Shown piece by piece: positions 34,799-43,715 of a DNA stretch of 64,000 nt. A program made the position numbers and the translations under genes. Below the pieces are notes generated by a model, which was not told the DNA's origin, did no database searches, and saw nothing but the letters and a program-made list of their open reading frames with translations. How positions within the stretch are numbered: the first letter of the stretch is position 1; every line of letters begins with the position of its first letter. The stretch covers positions 1,116,001 through 1,180,000 of the forward strand of contig NZ_CP100763.1 in NCBI RefSeq assembly GCF_024296685.1, read 5' to 3'. The stretch comes from Natrinema marinum. GTDB lineage: Archaea > Halobacteriota > Halobacteria > Halobacteriales > Natrialbaceae.

Positions 34799-35032
34799 AT
34801 GTCTACCTACACGTACCACGACGATTCGCAGCCGCCCCCAGAGCGGCGAAAGGCCGTCCTCTTCTGCCCCGAGTGTGGCCACGAGGCCCGGCTGACCGAC
34901 GACTGGAACACGACGACGGAACGGGGCGATCGATTGCTCGTCTGTCCCATCTGTGAAACGGTCGTCGACCGACGGTCGGAGACGAAGTGCGATCCGCTCG
35001 AAGCGGCGTACTCCGAACGACCCCCTTCTTAA
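34799..35032 (+). CDS. Small zinc-ribbon protein (77 aa)
   Basis: Start ATG 34799 (MSTYTYHDDSQPPP); ATG 34793 adds two residues. Two CxxC pairs, CPECGHEARLTDDW and CPICETVVDRRSE, 25 residues apart, form one zinc ribbon. Typical haloarchaeal small zinc protein; partner unknown. Confidence 0.75.
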   Translation: MSTYTYHDDSQPPPERRKAVLFCPECGHEARLTDDWNTTTERGDRLLVCPICETVVDRRSETKCDPLEAAYSERPPS

Positions 35033-35080
35033 TCGCGTTCGAGCCCTACGGCTTTATTCGTGGACGGACGAGCGAACGGT

Positions 35081-35941
35081 ATGGTCCGAAGAAGCGCGTT
35101 ATTCACACCCGGTGATCGGCCCGAGATGTGCCACAAAGCTCCCGAAGCGGGAGCGGACGTAATCATCTTCGACCTCGAGGACGCCGTCGCCCCGCAGTCC
35201 AAAGGCGAAGCCCGCAGAGCCGTCCGCGACATACTGACCGACCCCGACTTCGATCCCGACTGCGAGGTCTGCGTTCGCGTGAACGCAGCCGACGACGTTC
35301 GGGCGGACGATCTCGAGGCCCTGCTCGAAACCGGGGTCCCTGACGCGCTCGAGAGTCTCATGCTCCCGAAGGTCGGCTCGGCCGACGACGTTCGGGGACT
35401 CGCCGAGGCTCTCGAGGCCGGCGGCGCGTCGCTGCCGATCTTCGCGTTGCTCGAGAGCGCCGCCGGAATCCTCGCAGCGCCGGAGATCGCAGCGGTTCCC
35501 GCCACCGACGCGCTGGTCTTCGGCGCGGAGGACCTGGCAGCGGATATCGGTGCGACCCGGACGGCCGAAGGGACGGAGGTGCTCTATGCGCGGGAACGCG
35601 TCGTGATCGCGGCGGCGGCCGCCGACTGCGCGGCGATCGACACGATCGTCTCAGACTTCGAGGACGAGGCCGCGCTCCGCGCGGACGCCGACTTCGCGGT
35701 GGGGCTCGGCTACGACGGCAAACTCGCGATCCACCCTGCACAGGTCGGGCCGATCAACGAGGCGTTCACGCCCGCGCCCGCTGAACGAGAGTGGGCCGAG
35801 CGCGTCCTCGAGGCCAAGCGCGAAGCGGACGCCGAGGGACGGGGCGTCTTCGCGGTCGACGGCGAGATGATCGACGCGCCGCTGATCGCTCGAGCCGAGC
35901 GGATCAGAGACCGGGCCGCGGCCGCCGCGGACGAAAAGTGA
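35081..35941 (+). CDS. CitE-like CoA-ester lyase (HpcH/HpaI family)
   Basis: 286 residues from ATG 35081 (VRRSALFTPGDRPEM after the Met); TTTATTC near 35053 is a TATA box for a leaderless message, so the longer frame to 35060 is not used. Motifs: DVIIFDLEDAVAPQSK (metal-binding acids), ALLESAAGILAAPEIA (catalytic/metal Glu) and FGAEDLAADIGATR. CitE relatives cleave or hydrolyse malyl-CoA or beta-methylmalyl-CoA in the haloarchaeal methylaspartate cycle. Glutamate dehydrogenase follows and a MaoC hydratase lies 2.4 kb upstream, which fits that pathway, though the exact substrate is not decided. Confidence 0.85.
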   Translation: MVRRSALFTPGDRPEMCHKAPEAGADVIIFDLEDAVAPQSKGEARRAVRDILTDPDFDPDCEVCVRVNAADDVRADDLEALLETGVPDALESLMLPKVGSADDVRGLAEALEAGGASLPIFALLESAAGILAAPEIAAVPATDALVFGAEDLAADIGATRTAEGTEVLYARERVVIAAAAADCAAIDTIVSDFEDEAALRADADFAVGLGYDGKLAIHPAQVGPINEAFTPAPAEREWAERVLEAKREADAEGRGVFAVDGEMIDAPLIARAERIRDRAAAAADEK

Positions 35942-35950
35942 CTGAACGGT

Positions 35951-35962
35951 CAATATAAAAGG
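35951..35962 (+). promoter_or_regulatory. Possible TATA box upstream of glutamate dehydrogenase
   Basis: CAATATAAAAGG directly after the CitE stop is a very good TATA box about 90 bases before ATG 36049. A second, weaker one (GCTTATCCC, about 36019) would give a leaderless message. Confidence 0.5.
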
Positions 35963-36048
35963 ACGTTACGCCATCCTATGTGTGCCCCTATCTCATTCCA
36001 TGATAGATATTCGCTACGCTTATCCCGCGCTCTCTGGAACTTCCTCTT

Positions 36049-37305
36049 ATGAGCGAGGAAGCCAATCCGTTCGAGAGCCTGCAATCACAGATCGACGACG
36101 CTGCGGCCTACCTCGATGTCGGTGACGACGTGATCGAGCGGCTCAAACACCCCGAGCGAGTCCTCGAGACGAATCTCACGATCGAGCGCGACGACGGCAC
36201 CCTCGAGCGGTTCAAGGCCTTCCGCTCGCAGTTCAACGGCGACCGCGGGCCGTACAAGGGCGGCATTCGATACCACCCGCAGGTATCCCGCGACGAGGTC
36301 AAGGCGCTGTCGGGCTGGATGACCTACAAGACCGCGATCGTCGACATCCCGCTCGGCGGAGGGAAAGGCGGTATCGTCGTCGATCCCGACGACTACTCCG
36401 AAGCGGAACTCGAGCGCCTCACCCGCTCGTTCGCCAAGGAGATTCGCCCCATGATCGGCGCGGACCGCGACGTGCCAGCGCCAGACGTGAACACGGGCCA
36501 GCGGGAGATGAACTGGATCAAGGACACCTACGAGACCTTAGAGAACACGACCGAGCCCGGCGTCATCACGGGCAAGGCGCTCGATTCGGGCGGCAGCGAG
36601 GGCCGCGTCGAGGCCACCGGCCGCTCGACGGTTCTCGCCGCGCGCGAGGCGTTCGACTACCTCGATAAGGACCTCCAGGGGGCGACCGTCGCCGTCCAGG
36701 GGTACGGCAACGCCGGCTGGATCGCCGCGAAACTGATCGACGAAATGGGCGCGACCGTCGTCGCCGCCAGCGACTCGAGTGGCGGCATCCACAACCCCGA
36801 CGGCTTCGATCCGGTCGGGGCCAAGCAGCACAAAAACGAGACCGGCAGCGTCGTCGGCTACGACGAGAGCGAGGAGGAACTCACCAACGACGAGGTGCTC
36901 ACCCTCGACGTCGACCTGCTGATCCCCGCCGCACTCGAGAACGCGATCGACGAGGACCTTGCCAAAGACGTGAACGCCGATGTCGTCGTGGAGGCCGCAA
37001 ACGGGCCGCTGACCCCCGCGGCCGACGATGTGCTCGAGGAGAAGGACGTCTTCATCGTCCCGGACATCCTCGCGAACGCGGGCGGTGTCACCGTCTCGTA
37101 CTTCGAGTGGGTCCAGAACCGCCAGCGCTTCTACTGGTCCGAAGAGCGCGTCAACGACGAACTCGAGACGGTCATCGTCGACGCCTTCGACGCCCTCGTC
37201 GAGGCCTACGAGGAGAACGACCTCGAGAATCCCCGCACCGCTGCCTACGTCGTCGCGATCCAGCGCGTCGCCGACGCCTTCGAAGAAGCCGGCAGCTGGC
37301 CCTGA
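36049..37305 (+). CDS. gdhA: Glutamate dehydrogenase
   Basis: 418 residues, the usual hexameric GDH length. It interconverts glutamate with 2-oxoglutarate and ammonia. Motifs: [20 protein letters not shown] (about 68), the catalytic lysine region [12 protein letters not shown] (about 100), and the Rossmann [15 protein letters not shown] (about 223). The C-terminal helix-rich part is complete. Haloarchaea carry several copies with NAD or NADP preference; the preference cannot be told here. The neighbour CitE-like gene suggests a link to glutamate-dependent carbon metabolism. Confidence 0.92.
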   Translation: MSEEANPFESLQSQIDDAAAYLDVGDDVIERLKHPERVLETNLTIERDDGTLERFKAFRSQFNGDRGPYKGGIRYHPQVSRDEVKALSGWMTYKTAIVDIPLGGGKGGIVVDPDDYSEAELERLTRSFAKEIRPMIGADRDVPAPDVNTGQREMNWIKDTYETLENTTEPGVITGKALDSGGSEGRVEATGRSTVLAAREAFDYLDKDLQGATVAVQGYGNAGWIAAKLIDEMGATVVAASDSSGGIHNPDGFDPVGAKQHKNETGSVVGYDESEEELTNDEVLTLDVDLLIPAALENAIDEDLAKDVNADVVVEAANGPLTPAADDVLEEKDVFIVPDILANAGGVTVSYFEWVQNRQRFYWSEERVNDELETVIVDAFDALVEAYEENDLENPRTAAYVVAIQRVADAFEEAGSWP

Positions 37306-37429
37306 CCGGCCGGTCGGCTATCGGGTCGAACCGTAGCCCGTTCCGGCTTCGTCGACCTATTAGTTCTGCTTTGATACACAGTCGTCGTTCCAATAAACAC
37401 TTACCAACTCAACCATCAGTTGCAGGGAG

Positions 37430-38203
37430 ATGAATCGACGACGCATGCTGGCCGGGATCGGAACCACCGGTCTCGCCGGCCTGTCCGGCTGTCTGGGAGT
37501 GATCGGCATGGCCAACCACGAGTCCGTTCCTGCGGGGGTCGAGGCCGGTGTTCGCGAGGAAACGGGGTACGAACAGACCGCCGTCGAGGAGATCGGCGTC
37601 GAGAAAGAGGTTCCCGGCGGCGGGCTTACCGGGACCGTCTCGGTCACGAACCACATGACGACCCACGAGAAGTCCGTCGACATGGGCCCGCTGGGAAGCC
37701 GGCGCGGAGCCGTGTTCAACGTCCTGACGACGCCGAAGGTCACACTCCTCGGCAAACAGTTCAACCCCGTCGAGGAGATGTCGACCAAGGAACTCGTCGA
37801 ACTCGTCGCGAACAACTACAACGGTATCGAGAACATCTCGCACGACGAGGACGACGAACTCTCGGTCCTCGGGGAGACGACGACGCAGTCGCGGTTCACC
37901 GCCGACGCGAAATTTGACGGGCAGAGCGTTTCGGTCGACCTCCACGTCACCAAGGCCGTCGAAGCCAACGGCGACCTGCTCGTGACGATCGGCGTCTATC
38001 CCGAGGAGCTTCGGATCCAGGAAGACCCCAACGTCGCTGCGCTCGCCGAGGCGGTGACGACCGATGTCGATGAGGGCGCCTCGAGCGGCGGCTCGAGCTC
38101 CGAAGACGGAGGTAACGAGAACAGCGGTGATTCCAATAGTACGGACGAGAAGAGCAAAGACGGCAATCAGAGCGACGGAGACGACGGCGGCGTGCTCGGC
38201 TGA
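37430..38203 (+). CDS. Tat lipoprotein, DUF6517 family
   Basis: 257 residues. MNRRRMLAGIGTTGLAGLSG followed by Cys 21 is a twin-arginine lipobox; GGGAG lies just before the ATG. EAGVREETGYEQTAVEEIGV and FNPVEEMSTKELVELVANNY are typical of this haloarchaeal family (named from memory). The body is followed by a Ser/Asp/Asn-rich, low-complexity C-terminus of about 45 residues (SSGGSSSEDGGNENSGDS). Function unknown, surface-anchored. Confidence 0.82.
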   Translation: MNRRRMLAGIGTTGLAGLSGCLGVIGMANHESVPAGVEAGVREETGYEQTAVEEIGVEKEVPGGGLTGTVSVTNHMTTHEKSVDMGPLGSRRGAVFNVLTTPKVTLLGKQFNPVEEMSTKELVELVANNYNGIENISHDEDDELSVLGETTTQSRFTADAKFDGQSVSVDLHVTKAVEANGDLLVTIGVYPEELRIQEDPNVAALAEAVTTDVDEGASSGGSSSEDGGNENSGDSNSTDEKSKDGNQSDGDDGGVLG

Positions 38204-38302
38204 GCGGCGAGCGCTGGCACGCATCTCCGACTCGAGCCGGCGGCCGATCCGTGTCAGGTCTACGCCGGGTTCGCAGCCGATCCGCGTGCGACCGAGAGCC
38301 GA

Positions 38303-39445
38303 TCAGAGGCCGAGTTCGCGACCGATGACGAGGTGTTGGATCTCGCTCGTCCCTTCGCCGATCTCCATGAGTTTCGCGTCGCGATAGAAGCGTTGCGGGG
38401 CGAAATCGGTAGTGTAGCCGTAGCCGCCGAGCACCTGAACGGCGTCTTCGGCGACCTCGCGGGCTGCTTCGCTCGCGTCGAGTTTCGCGAGCGCCGATTC
38501 CTTGGTCACGGGCTCGCCTCGATCGTATTTCCGGGCGGCCTGCCGGGTGAGCAATCGTGCACGCTCCGTCTTGCGGTACATGTCGACGACCGTATCCCGG
38601 ATCGCGTCGAACTCGCTGATCGGCTGGCCGAACTGTTCCCGTTCCTTACTGTAGGTTTTCGCGTGTTCGTAGGCCCCCTGTGCGAGCCCCGTCGAGAGCG
38701 CGGCGATCGAGATCCGACCGCCGTCCAAGGTCTTTTTCGTCTGCTCCCAGCCGTCGCCCTCGTCGCCGAGCAGGCGCTCTTCCGGCAGGCGCACGTCCTC
38801 GAGCGTGATCTCACAGGTCGGCGAGGCGTTGAGCCCCATCTTCTCCCAGACCGTCGTCACCTCGAAACCGTCGTCTTCGCGGGGGTCGACGATGAACGTC
38901 GAGATGCCGTCATAGCCCGCATCGGGGTCGGTCACCGCTTTGACGAGGATCGAGCCCGCCTCGGAGGCGTTCGTGATGAACTGTTTGGTCCCGTTGAGGA
39001 CCCACTCGTCGCCCGCTCGTTCGGCTCGAGTGTCCATGTCGGAGGCGTCGGAGCCGCTGTCGGGTTCGGTCAGCGCCCAGCCGCCGACGTACTCGCCCTC
39101 GGCGAGCGGGCGCAGCCAGCGTTCCTTCTGGGCGTCGGTGCCGAACAGTTCGATCGGTTTCGACGCCAGCGAGGTGTGTGCGACGTAGGAGAGCCCGATC
39201 GCGCCCGAAACGCGCCCGAGTTCCTCGGCGACCAGCGCGTACATCAGCGTATCGCCGCCGAGGCCGCCGTACTCCTCGGCGATCGGGACGCCCATCATAT
39301 CCAGTTCGGCCAGTTGATCGAAGATCTCCGCGGGGAACCGGTGCTCGTCTTCGATCTCCTGGGCGATCGGCTCGATCTCCGTCTCGCAGAAGTCCCTGAC
39401 GGTCTCCCGGACCATCCGATACTCGTCGGGCAGATCGACGGCCAT
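38303..39445 (-). CDS. Acyl-CoA dehydrogenase
   Basis: 380 residues with the complete three-domain ACAD layout. It oxidises acyl-CoA to enoyl-CoA with FAD and passes electrons to ETF. Motifs: GWALTEPDSGSDASDM (FAD/substrate, about 124), GTKQFITNASEAG, QFGQPISEFDAIRDTVVDMY (about 243) and the C-terminal MEIGEGTSEIQHLVIGREL with the catalytic Glu. Chain-length preference cannot be told. Monocistronic, followed by a membrane protein gene in the same direction upstream. Confidence 0.9.
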   Translation of the reverse strand: MAVDLPDEYRMVRETVRDFCETEIEPIAQEIEDEHRFPAEIFDQLAELDMMGVPIAEEYGGLGGDTLMYALVAEELGRVSGAIGLSYVAHTSLASKPIELFGTDAQKERWLRPLAEGEYVGGWALTEPDSGSDASDMDTRAERAGDEWVLNGTKQFITNASEAGSILVKAVTDPDAGYDGISTFIVDPREDDGFEVTTVWEKMGLNASPTCEITLEDVRLPEERLLGDEGDGWEQTKKTLDGGRISIAALSTGLAQGAYEHAKTYSKEREQFGQPISEFDAIRDTVVDMYRKTERARLLTRQAARKYDRGEPVTKESALAKLDASEAAREVAEDAVQVLGGYGYTTDFAPQRFYRDAKLMEIGEGTSEIQHLVIGRELGL

Positions 39446-39507
39446 ACGTGATACTCGGTGGCACTCGGGATAAGCCCACTGCCGAAACTCGGTCTCCGAA
39501 CGCGGGA

Positions 39508-40701
39508 CTACCGCCAGCTGCCGTCTTCGTCGCCGTTGTCGGTTTCGTCGCCGTTGTCGGTTTCGTCGTCCCAGCCGCTCGAGCTACCCCAGTCGCGTTC
39601 GTCGTCCGGATCGTCCTGACTGCGGTCCTCGTCCCAGCCGGTCTCGTCGTCGAACTCGTCGGGCCGGGTCGTCGGGTCGTCTTCGTCCGGTCGGTCGCGC
39701 CACTCCGCCGTGCCCTCGCGGGCCGCCACACGCTGGTCGGGGATCAGGTCCAGTTCGTCGTCGGTGTCGCCGAGCACCAACAGCGCGTAGTACTGGAAGT
39801 ACGACGCGATCGGGGCCCAGACCGCGCCCAGCAAGAGCAGGCCGAACACTGCGCCGAGCAGCCCGACAGGAATCGAGAGGAGGACGCCGAGCGGGCCCAG
39901 CGCGATGACGAGGAGTGCGATGACGAGGACGAACGGGATCGCGAGGACGATCGCCGCAATTCCGGCGACGATCCAGACGGCGGAGGCGATCACGAGTTGC
40001 AGGATCCAGACCAACAGGAGATAGACGACGTACTCGGTCCAGTTCGACCGGAACGTCGCCCAGAACCGACCCCAGGCGTCGAGAACGCCTCGGTCCTCGA
40101 GCAGCATGATCGGTGCGACGAACGCCGCGGTGAACTGCATCGAGATCCCGTAGAGCAATCCGACGACGATCGCGTACGGGATGAACGCCAGCACGGAGCC
40201 GACCGTGAGCGCGCCCTGCCCGCCCGTCGCCAGGAGGACGATGAGCAGAATCGGTACGCCGAGGAGGAGTAGCACCAGCAGCCCGAGTCCGATTCGGAAC
40301 AGAAACAGCCACAGGCCGCGGCCGGTGTTGGCCCCGAAGTAGCGTCTAATGTGGACCTCGCCCGACCGAAGCGACTCGAGGAAGACGAACGTCATGACGG
40401 CCGAGAGGAATTCGTAGCCGAGCCAGAGCACGAGGAAGATCCCGAGTGCGATGAGTCCCCACAACAGGAGTTGCGAGGTCGGCACGTCGCTCTCGATCCC
40501 CGTCGGGGCATCGTCTTGAACCGGATCGTCGGTCACCACGCCGGCGTTTCCGCCCCCGCCGCCGAACGCCGGTCCGCCGGCTCCGAACGAGCTCACGAAC
40601 AGCACGACGACTGCGAGCCGAAGCCACTGTCCCCGATCGATTGGCGTGAAAAACTCCCGAGTGACGTCGATCGCGTCACTGAGATCATCTATAGCGAACA
40701 T
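39508..40701 (-). CDS. Haloarchaeal polytopic membrane protein (DUF7544-like)
   Basis: 397 residues from ATG 40701 (MFAIDDLSDAIDVTREFFTP). The N-terminus is the entry typical of this haloarchaeal family (DUF7544, from memory). Six or more hydrophobic helices: LLLWGLIALGIFLVLWLGYE, GLGLLVLLLLGVPILLIVLL, YVVYLLLVWILQLVIASAVW and IAAIVLAIPFVLVIALLVIA among them. The C-terminal 90 residues are extremely acidic (DDPDDERDWGSSSGWDDETD) and cytoplasmic. Function unknown. Confidence 0.78.
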   Translation of the reverse strand: MFAIDDLSDAIDVTREFFTPIDRGQWLRLAVVVLFVSSFGAGGPAFGGGGGNAGVVTDDPVQDDAPTGIESDVPTSQLLLWGLIALGIFLVLWLGYEFLSAVMTFVFLESLRSGEVHIRRYFGANTGRGLWLFLFRIGLGLLVLLLLGVPILLIVLLATGGQGALTVGSVLAFIPYAIVVGLLYGISMQFTAAFVAPIMLLEDRGVLDAWGRFWATFRSNWTEYVVYLLLVWILQLVIASAVWIVAGIAAIVLAIPFVLVIALLVIALGPLGVLLSIPVGLLGAVFGLLLLGAVWAPIASYFQYYALLVLGDTDDELDLIPDQRVAAREGTAEWRDRPDEDDPTTRPDEFDDETGWDEDRSQDDPDDERDWGSSSGWDDETDNGDETDNGDEDGSWR

Positions 40702-40828
40702 ATCTCTCTGATACCATGTTGACAGTGATAGTAGTTCTGCATTTTCCTCTGAAATACCCGGATCGCGGTGTATCACTCGGAGAAATACATCGCCGATCAC
40801 TCACGTTCTGCCGGTGTCACTTCGAGAC

Positions 40829-40836
40829 GCATTTAA
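40829..40836 (+). promoter_or_regulatory. TATA box of the RIO-like kinase gene
   Basis: CATTTAAC about 28 bases before ATG 40861; leaderless transcript expected. Confidence 0.5.
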
Positions 40837-40860
40837 CGCGGCCGGCCGTGACACCGAGAT

Positions 40861-41670
40861 ATGGACATCCGCCGGCTCGCACGCGGGACCGTCGAGTGGA
40901 GCCGCCTCGAGCGCGTCGCTCGCACGCTGGCGGAACGGTACGACCGCGAGACGGTCCGCGTGGAGTTCCTCGAGGCAGACAACTGGCTCTCGACGCCCTG
41001 CGTTATCGACGATCAGTGGTTCGTCAAGGTCGTCTCCCGGCAGAACGCGCTGGTCCACGCCGTCCTGACGACCGGCCGGAACGTCGGCGCGTTCTCCTCG
41101 GGCACGGAGGGCTTTTTCGACCGGTTCGACACGCCCCGCGAGATGGTCGAACACGAGTACGAGGCGACCGAGCGGATGCGCGAGATCGGCGTCAACGCGC
41201 CCCGGCCCATCGATGCCTTCGAGGTGAACGGGCTCGGCGTCCTCGTCCTCGAGTATCTCCCCGATTTCGAATCGCTCGACGACGTCTCCGACGACGTGGT
41301 CGCGGAACGTGCCCCGGAGCTGTTCGAGATGCTCGCGACGCTGCACGACCACGGCCTCGCTCACGGCGACCTGCGGGCCGAAAACATCCTGCTCTGTGAC
41401 GACGAGTTCTACTTCATCGACGCAACCAGCGTCCACGACGACCGGGTCGACGAGACGACCGCCTACGACCTGGCCTGCGCGCTGGCGCTCCTCGAGCCAC
41501 GGATCGGCCCGCGCGAGGCCGTCGACGCGGCCGCGACTGCCTACGACGGCGACACGCTGCTCTCGGCGCGGGGGTTCCTCGATTTCGTCCGGCTTCGGCC
41601 CGATCACGAGTTCGACTCGACGACACTGCGCAGCGAACTCGAGAAAGCGGCCGACCTGAACGAGCGGTGA
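40861..41670 (+). CDS. RIO-like/atypical protein kinase
   Basis: 269 residues. An N-terminal helical part (about 1-45) leads into a small kinase fold. The ATP-lobe lysine is likely in DDQWFVKVVSRQNAL. The catalytic loop is HDHGLAHGDLRAENILL (about 163-180), with HGD-x5-N, and the metal-binding aspartate lies in FYFIDATSV. This arrangement is that of RIO1/Bud32-type kinases, though shorter and without the RIO1 signature in full. Substrate unknown. The gene stands alone and is followed by a broken gene in the same frame. Confidence 0.78.
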   Translation: MDIRRLARGTVEWSRLERVARTLAERYDRETVRVEFLEADNWLSTPCVIDDQWFVKVVSRQNALVHAVLTTGRNVGAFSSGTEGFFDRFDTPREMVEHEYEATERMREIGVNAPRPIDAFEVNGLGVLVLEYLPDFESLDDVSDDVVAERAPELFEMLATLHDHGLAHGDLRAENILLCDDEFYFIDATSVHDDRVDETTAYDLACALALLEPRIGPREAVDAAATAYDGDTLLSARGFLDFVRLRPDHEFDSTTLRSELEKAADLNER

Positions 41671-41880
41671 GCATCGGCGGCCCGTCGCCGTCTCACCGAC
41701 GACGTCGGCAAGCGGGTCGAAACCGCGAACGGCGAGCCGATCGGCTCCGTTACGATGCCCGAAGCGGAGACCACCTACGTCGACGCCAACGAGGACGGAG
41801 AGTGCGATTCAGGCGATCCTCGAGTCCGACTCCGGCCTCGGCTCGAATCGGAGATCACGACGGACGTGCCGGGGGCCGCG
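41671..41880 (+). pseudogene. Probable remnant of a PRC-barrel protein
   Basis: Directly after the kinase stop and in the same frame, the sequence reads LTDDVGKRVETANGEPIGSV then ETTYVDANEDGE, which is like the opening of haloarchaeal PRC-barrel proteins (D-D-x-G-K-x-V...G-x-x-I-G). No start codon precedes it and the similarity stops after about 45 residues. I read it as a decayed gene. The rest of the 380-bp gap to the next gene shows nothing else. Confidence 0.4.
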
Positions 41881-42049
41881 GCGGATAACCGACGGTCTCG
41901 AGTCTCGGCGGCCGACCGTCAGTATCGCGTCTCGGCCGATCGGTCCGAAAGGGGCCGATCGAGACCGTTTCCGGACGCCGTTCCCGCGACTCATTCGTCA
42001 CATGTGAACTACCAGCAGGATTTTCACCGCGCCCGTCCTCCCTCCGAGT

Positions 42050-43630
42050 ATGAGCCAGCAAGTCACCGAACAGGTACGCGGTCACTACATCGGCGGCGAG
42101 TGGACGGACGGGGGCGGCGAGACGTTCGAGAGCGAGAACCCCGCGACCGGAGAGACGCTGGCGACGTTCGAACGCGGGACGGAGGCGGACGTGGACGCGG
42201 CGCTCGAGGCCGCCGAGGAGGCCTTCGAGGAGTGGCGCGACCTGTCGTACATCGACCGCGCGGAGTACCTCTGGGACATCTACCACGAGCTACGGGACCG
42301 CCACGAGGAACTCGGCGAGATCGTCTCGAAGGAGTGCGGGAAGGAGATCTCCGAAGGAAAGGCGGACGTGACCGAGGCCTGGCACATGGTCGAGTGGGCG
42401 GCGGGCAACGCGCGCCATCCTCACGGCGACGTGGTCCCCTCCGAAGTCGCGGGCAAGGACTCCTATATGCGGCGCAAGCCGCGGGGCGTGGTCGGCTGTA
42501 TCACGCCGTGGAACTTCCCGGTCGCGATCCCGTTCTGGCACATGGCCATCGCACTGGTCGAGGGCAACACCGTCGTCTGGAAACCCGCCGAGCAGACGCC
42601 GTGGTGTGGCCACGTCATCGCCGAGATGATGGACGACGCCGGCGTTCCCGAGGGCGTCTTCAACATGATCCAGGGCTTCGGCGACGCCGGCGAGGCGATC
42701 ACGGACGACGAACGCGTCGACACCGTACTCTTTACCGGCTCCGCGGCGGTCGGCCACGAGATCGCGGGGAAGGTCGGCGGCGAGCCCGGCAAGCTGGCGG
42801 CCTGTGAGATGGGCGGCAAGAACGGGATCGTCGTCACCGAGAAAGCGGACATGGACACCGCGGTCCACGCGGCGATCATGTCGAGCTTCAAGACGACTGG
42901 CCAGCGCTGCGTCTCGAGCGAGCGCCTGATCGTCCACGAAGACGTCTACGACGAGTTCAAAGACCGGTTCGTCGACGTCGCCGAGGATATTTCGGTCGGC
43001 GATCCGCTCGAGGAAGACACCTTCATGGGCCCGGCGATCGAGGCCGACCACGTCGAGAAGATCCGCCGGCACAACGACCTCGCACGCGAGGAGGGTGCGA
43101 CCGTGCTCGTCGACCGGTTCGAACTCGAGGACCAGGAGATCCCCGAGGGGCACGAGGACGGGGCGGCTACTGCCGCCGATGGTGAGCGTAGCGGCAGCTA
43201 CGCGAACGGCCACTGGGTCGGCCCGTTCGTCTACGAGATCGACTACGAGCCCGACCTGCGCTGTCTGAACGAGGAGTGTTTCGGCCCGCACGTCGCGTTG
43301 CTCGAGTACGCCGGCGACGTCGAGGACGCGGTCGAAATCCACAACGATACCCCCTACGGGCTGGCGGGGGCGATCATCTCGGAAGACTACCGTCAGCTCA
43401 ACTACTTCCGGGATCACGCCGAGGTAGGGCTCGCGTACGCGAACCTCCCGTGTATCGGCGCGGAGGTCCAGCTCCCCTTCGGCGGCGTCAAAAAGTCCGG
43501 CAACGGCTATCCAAGCGCCCGCGAGGCCATCGAGGCCGTCACCGAGCGCACCGCCTGGACGATGAACAACGCCGACGAGATCGAGATGGCACAGGGCCTC
43601 TCGGCGGATATCAAGACCTCCGAAGACTGA
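42050..43630 (+). CDS. Aldehyde dehydrogenase
   Basis: 526 residues, longer than usual. N-terminus HYIGGEWTDGGGETFESENP; cofactor motif PRGVVGCITPWNFPVAIPFW; catalytic Glu in ACEMGGKNGIVV and Cys in TGQRCVSSERLIV. GAEVQLPFGGVKKSGNGYPS and the C-terminal arm are present. At about residues 365-385 there is an in-frame Gly/Ser/Ala-rich insert (ATAADGERSGSYANG) not expected in the family. The pattern is nearest antiquitin/semialdehyde types; substrate not decided. An aminotransferase gene follows 85 bases on, so amino-acid-derived aldehydes are plausible substrates. Confidence 0.87.
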   Translation: MSQQVTEQVRGHYIGGEWTDGGGETFESENPATGETLATFERGTEADVDAALEAAEEAFEEWRDLSYIDRAEYLWDIYHELRDRHEELGEIVSKECGKEISEGKADVTEAWHMVEWAAGNARHPHGDVVPSEVAGKDSYMRRKPRGVVGCITPWNFPVAIPFWHMAIALVEGNTVVWKPAEQTPWCGHVIAEMMDDAGVPEGVFNMIQGFGDAGEAITDDERVDTVLFTGSAAVGHEIAGKVGGEPGKLAACEMGGKNGIVVTEKADMDTAVHAAIMSSFKTTGQRCVSSERLIVHEDVYDEFKDRFVDVAEDISVGDPLEEDTFMGPAIEADHVEKIRRHNDLAREEGATVLVDRFELEDQEIPEGHEDGAATAADGERSGSYANGHWVGPFVYEIDYEPDLRCLNEECFGPHVALLEYAGDVEDAVEIHNDTPYGLAGAIISEDYRQLNYFRDHAEVGLAYANLPCIGAEVQLPFGGVKKSGNGYPSAREAIEAVTERTAWTMNNADEIEMAQGLSADIKTSED

Positions 43631-43715
43631 CCACGCTCGAGCGGCCCCGCCGTCGACCGCGGCGCGACTCGCCGGACCATCAAGAGTTATCGGGGTCGAC
43701 GCCACCCGTATAGCC

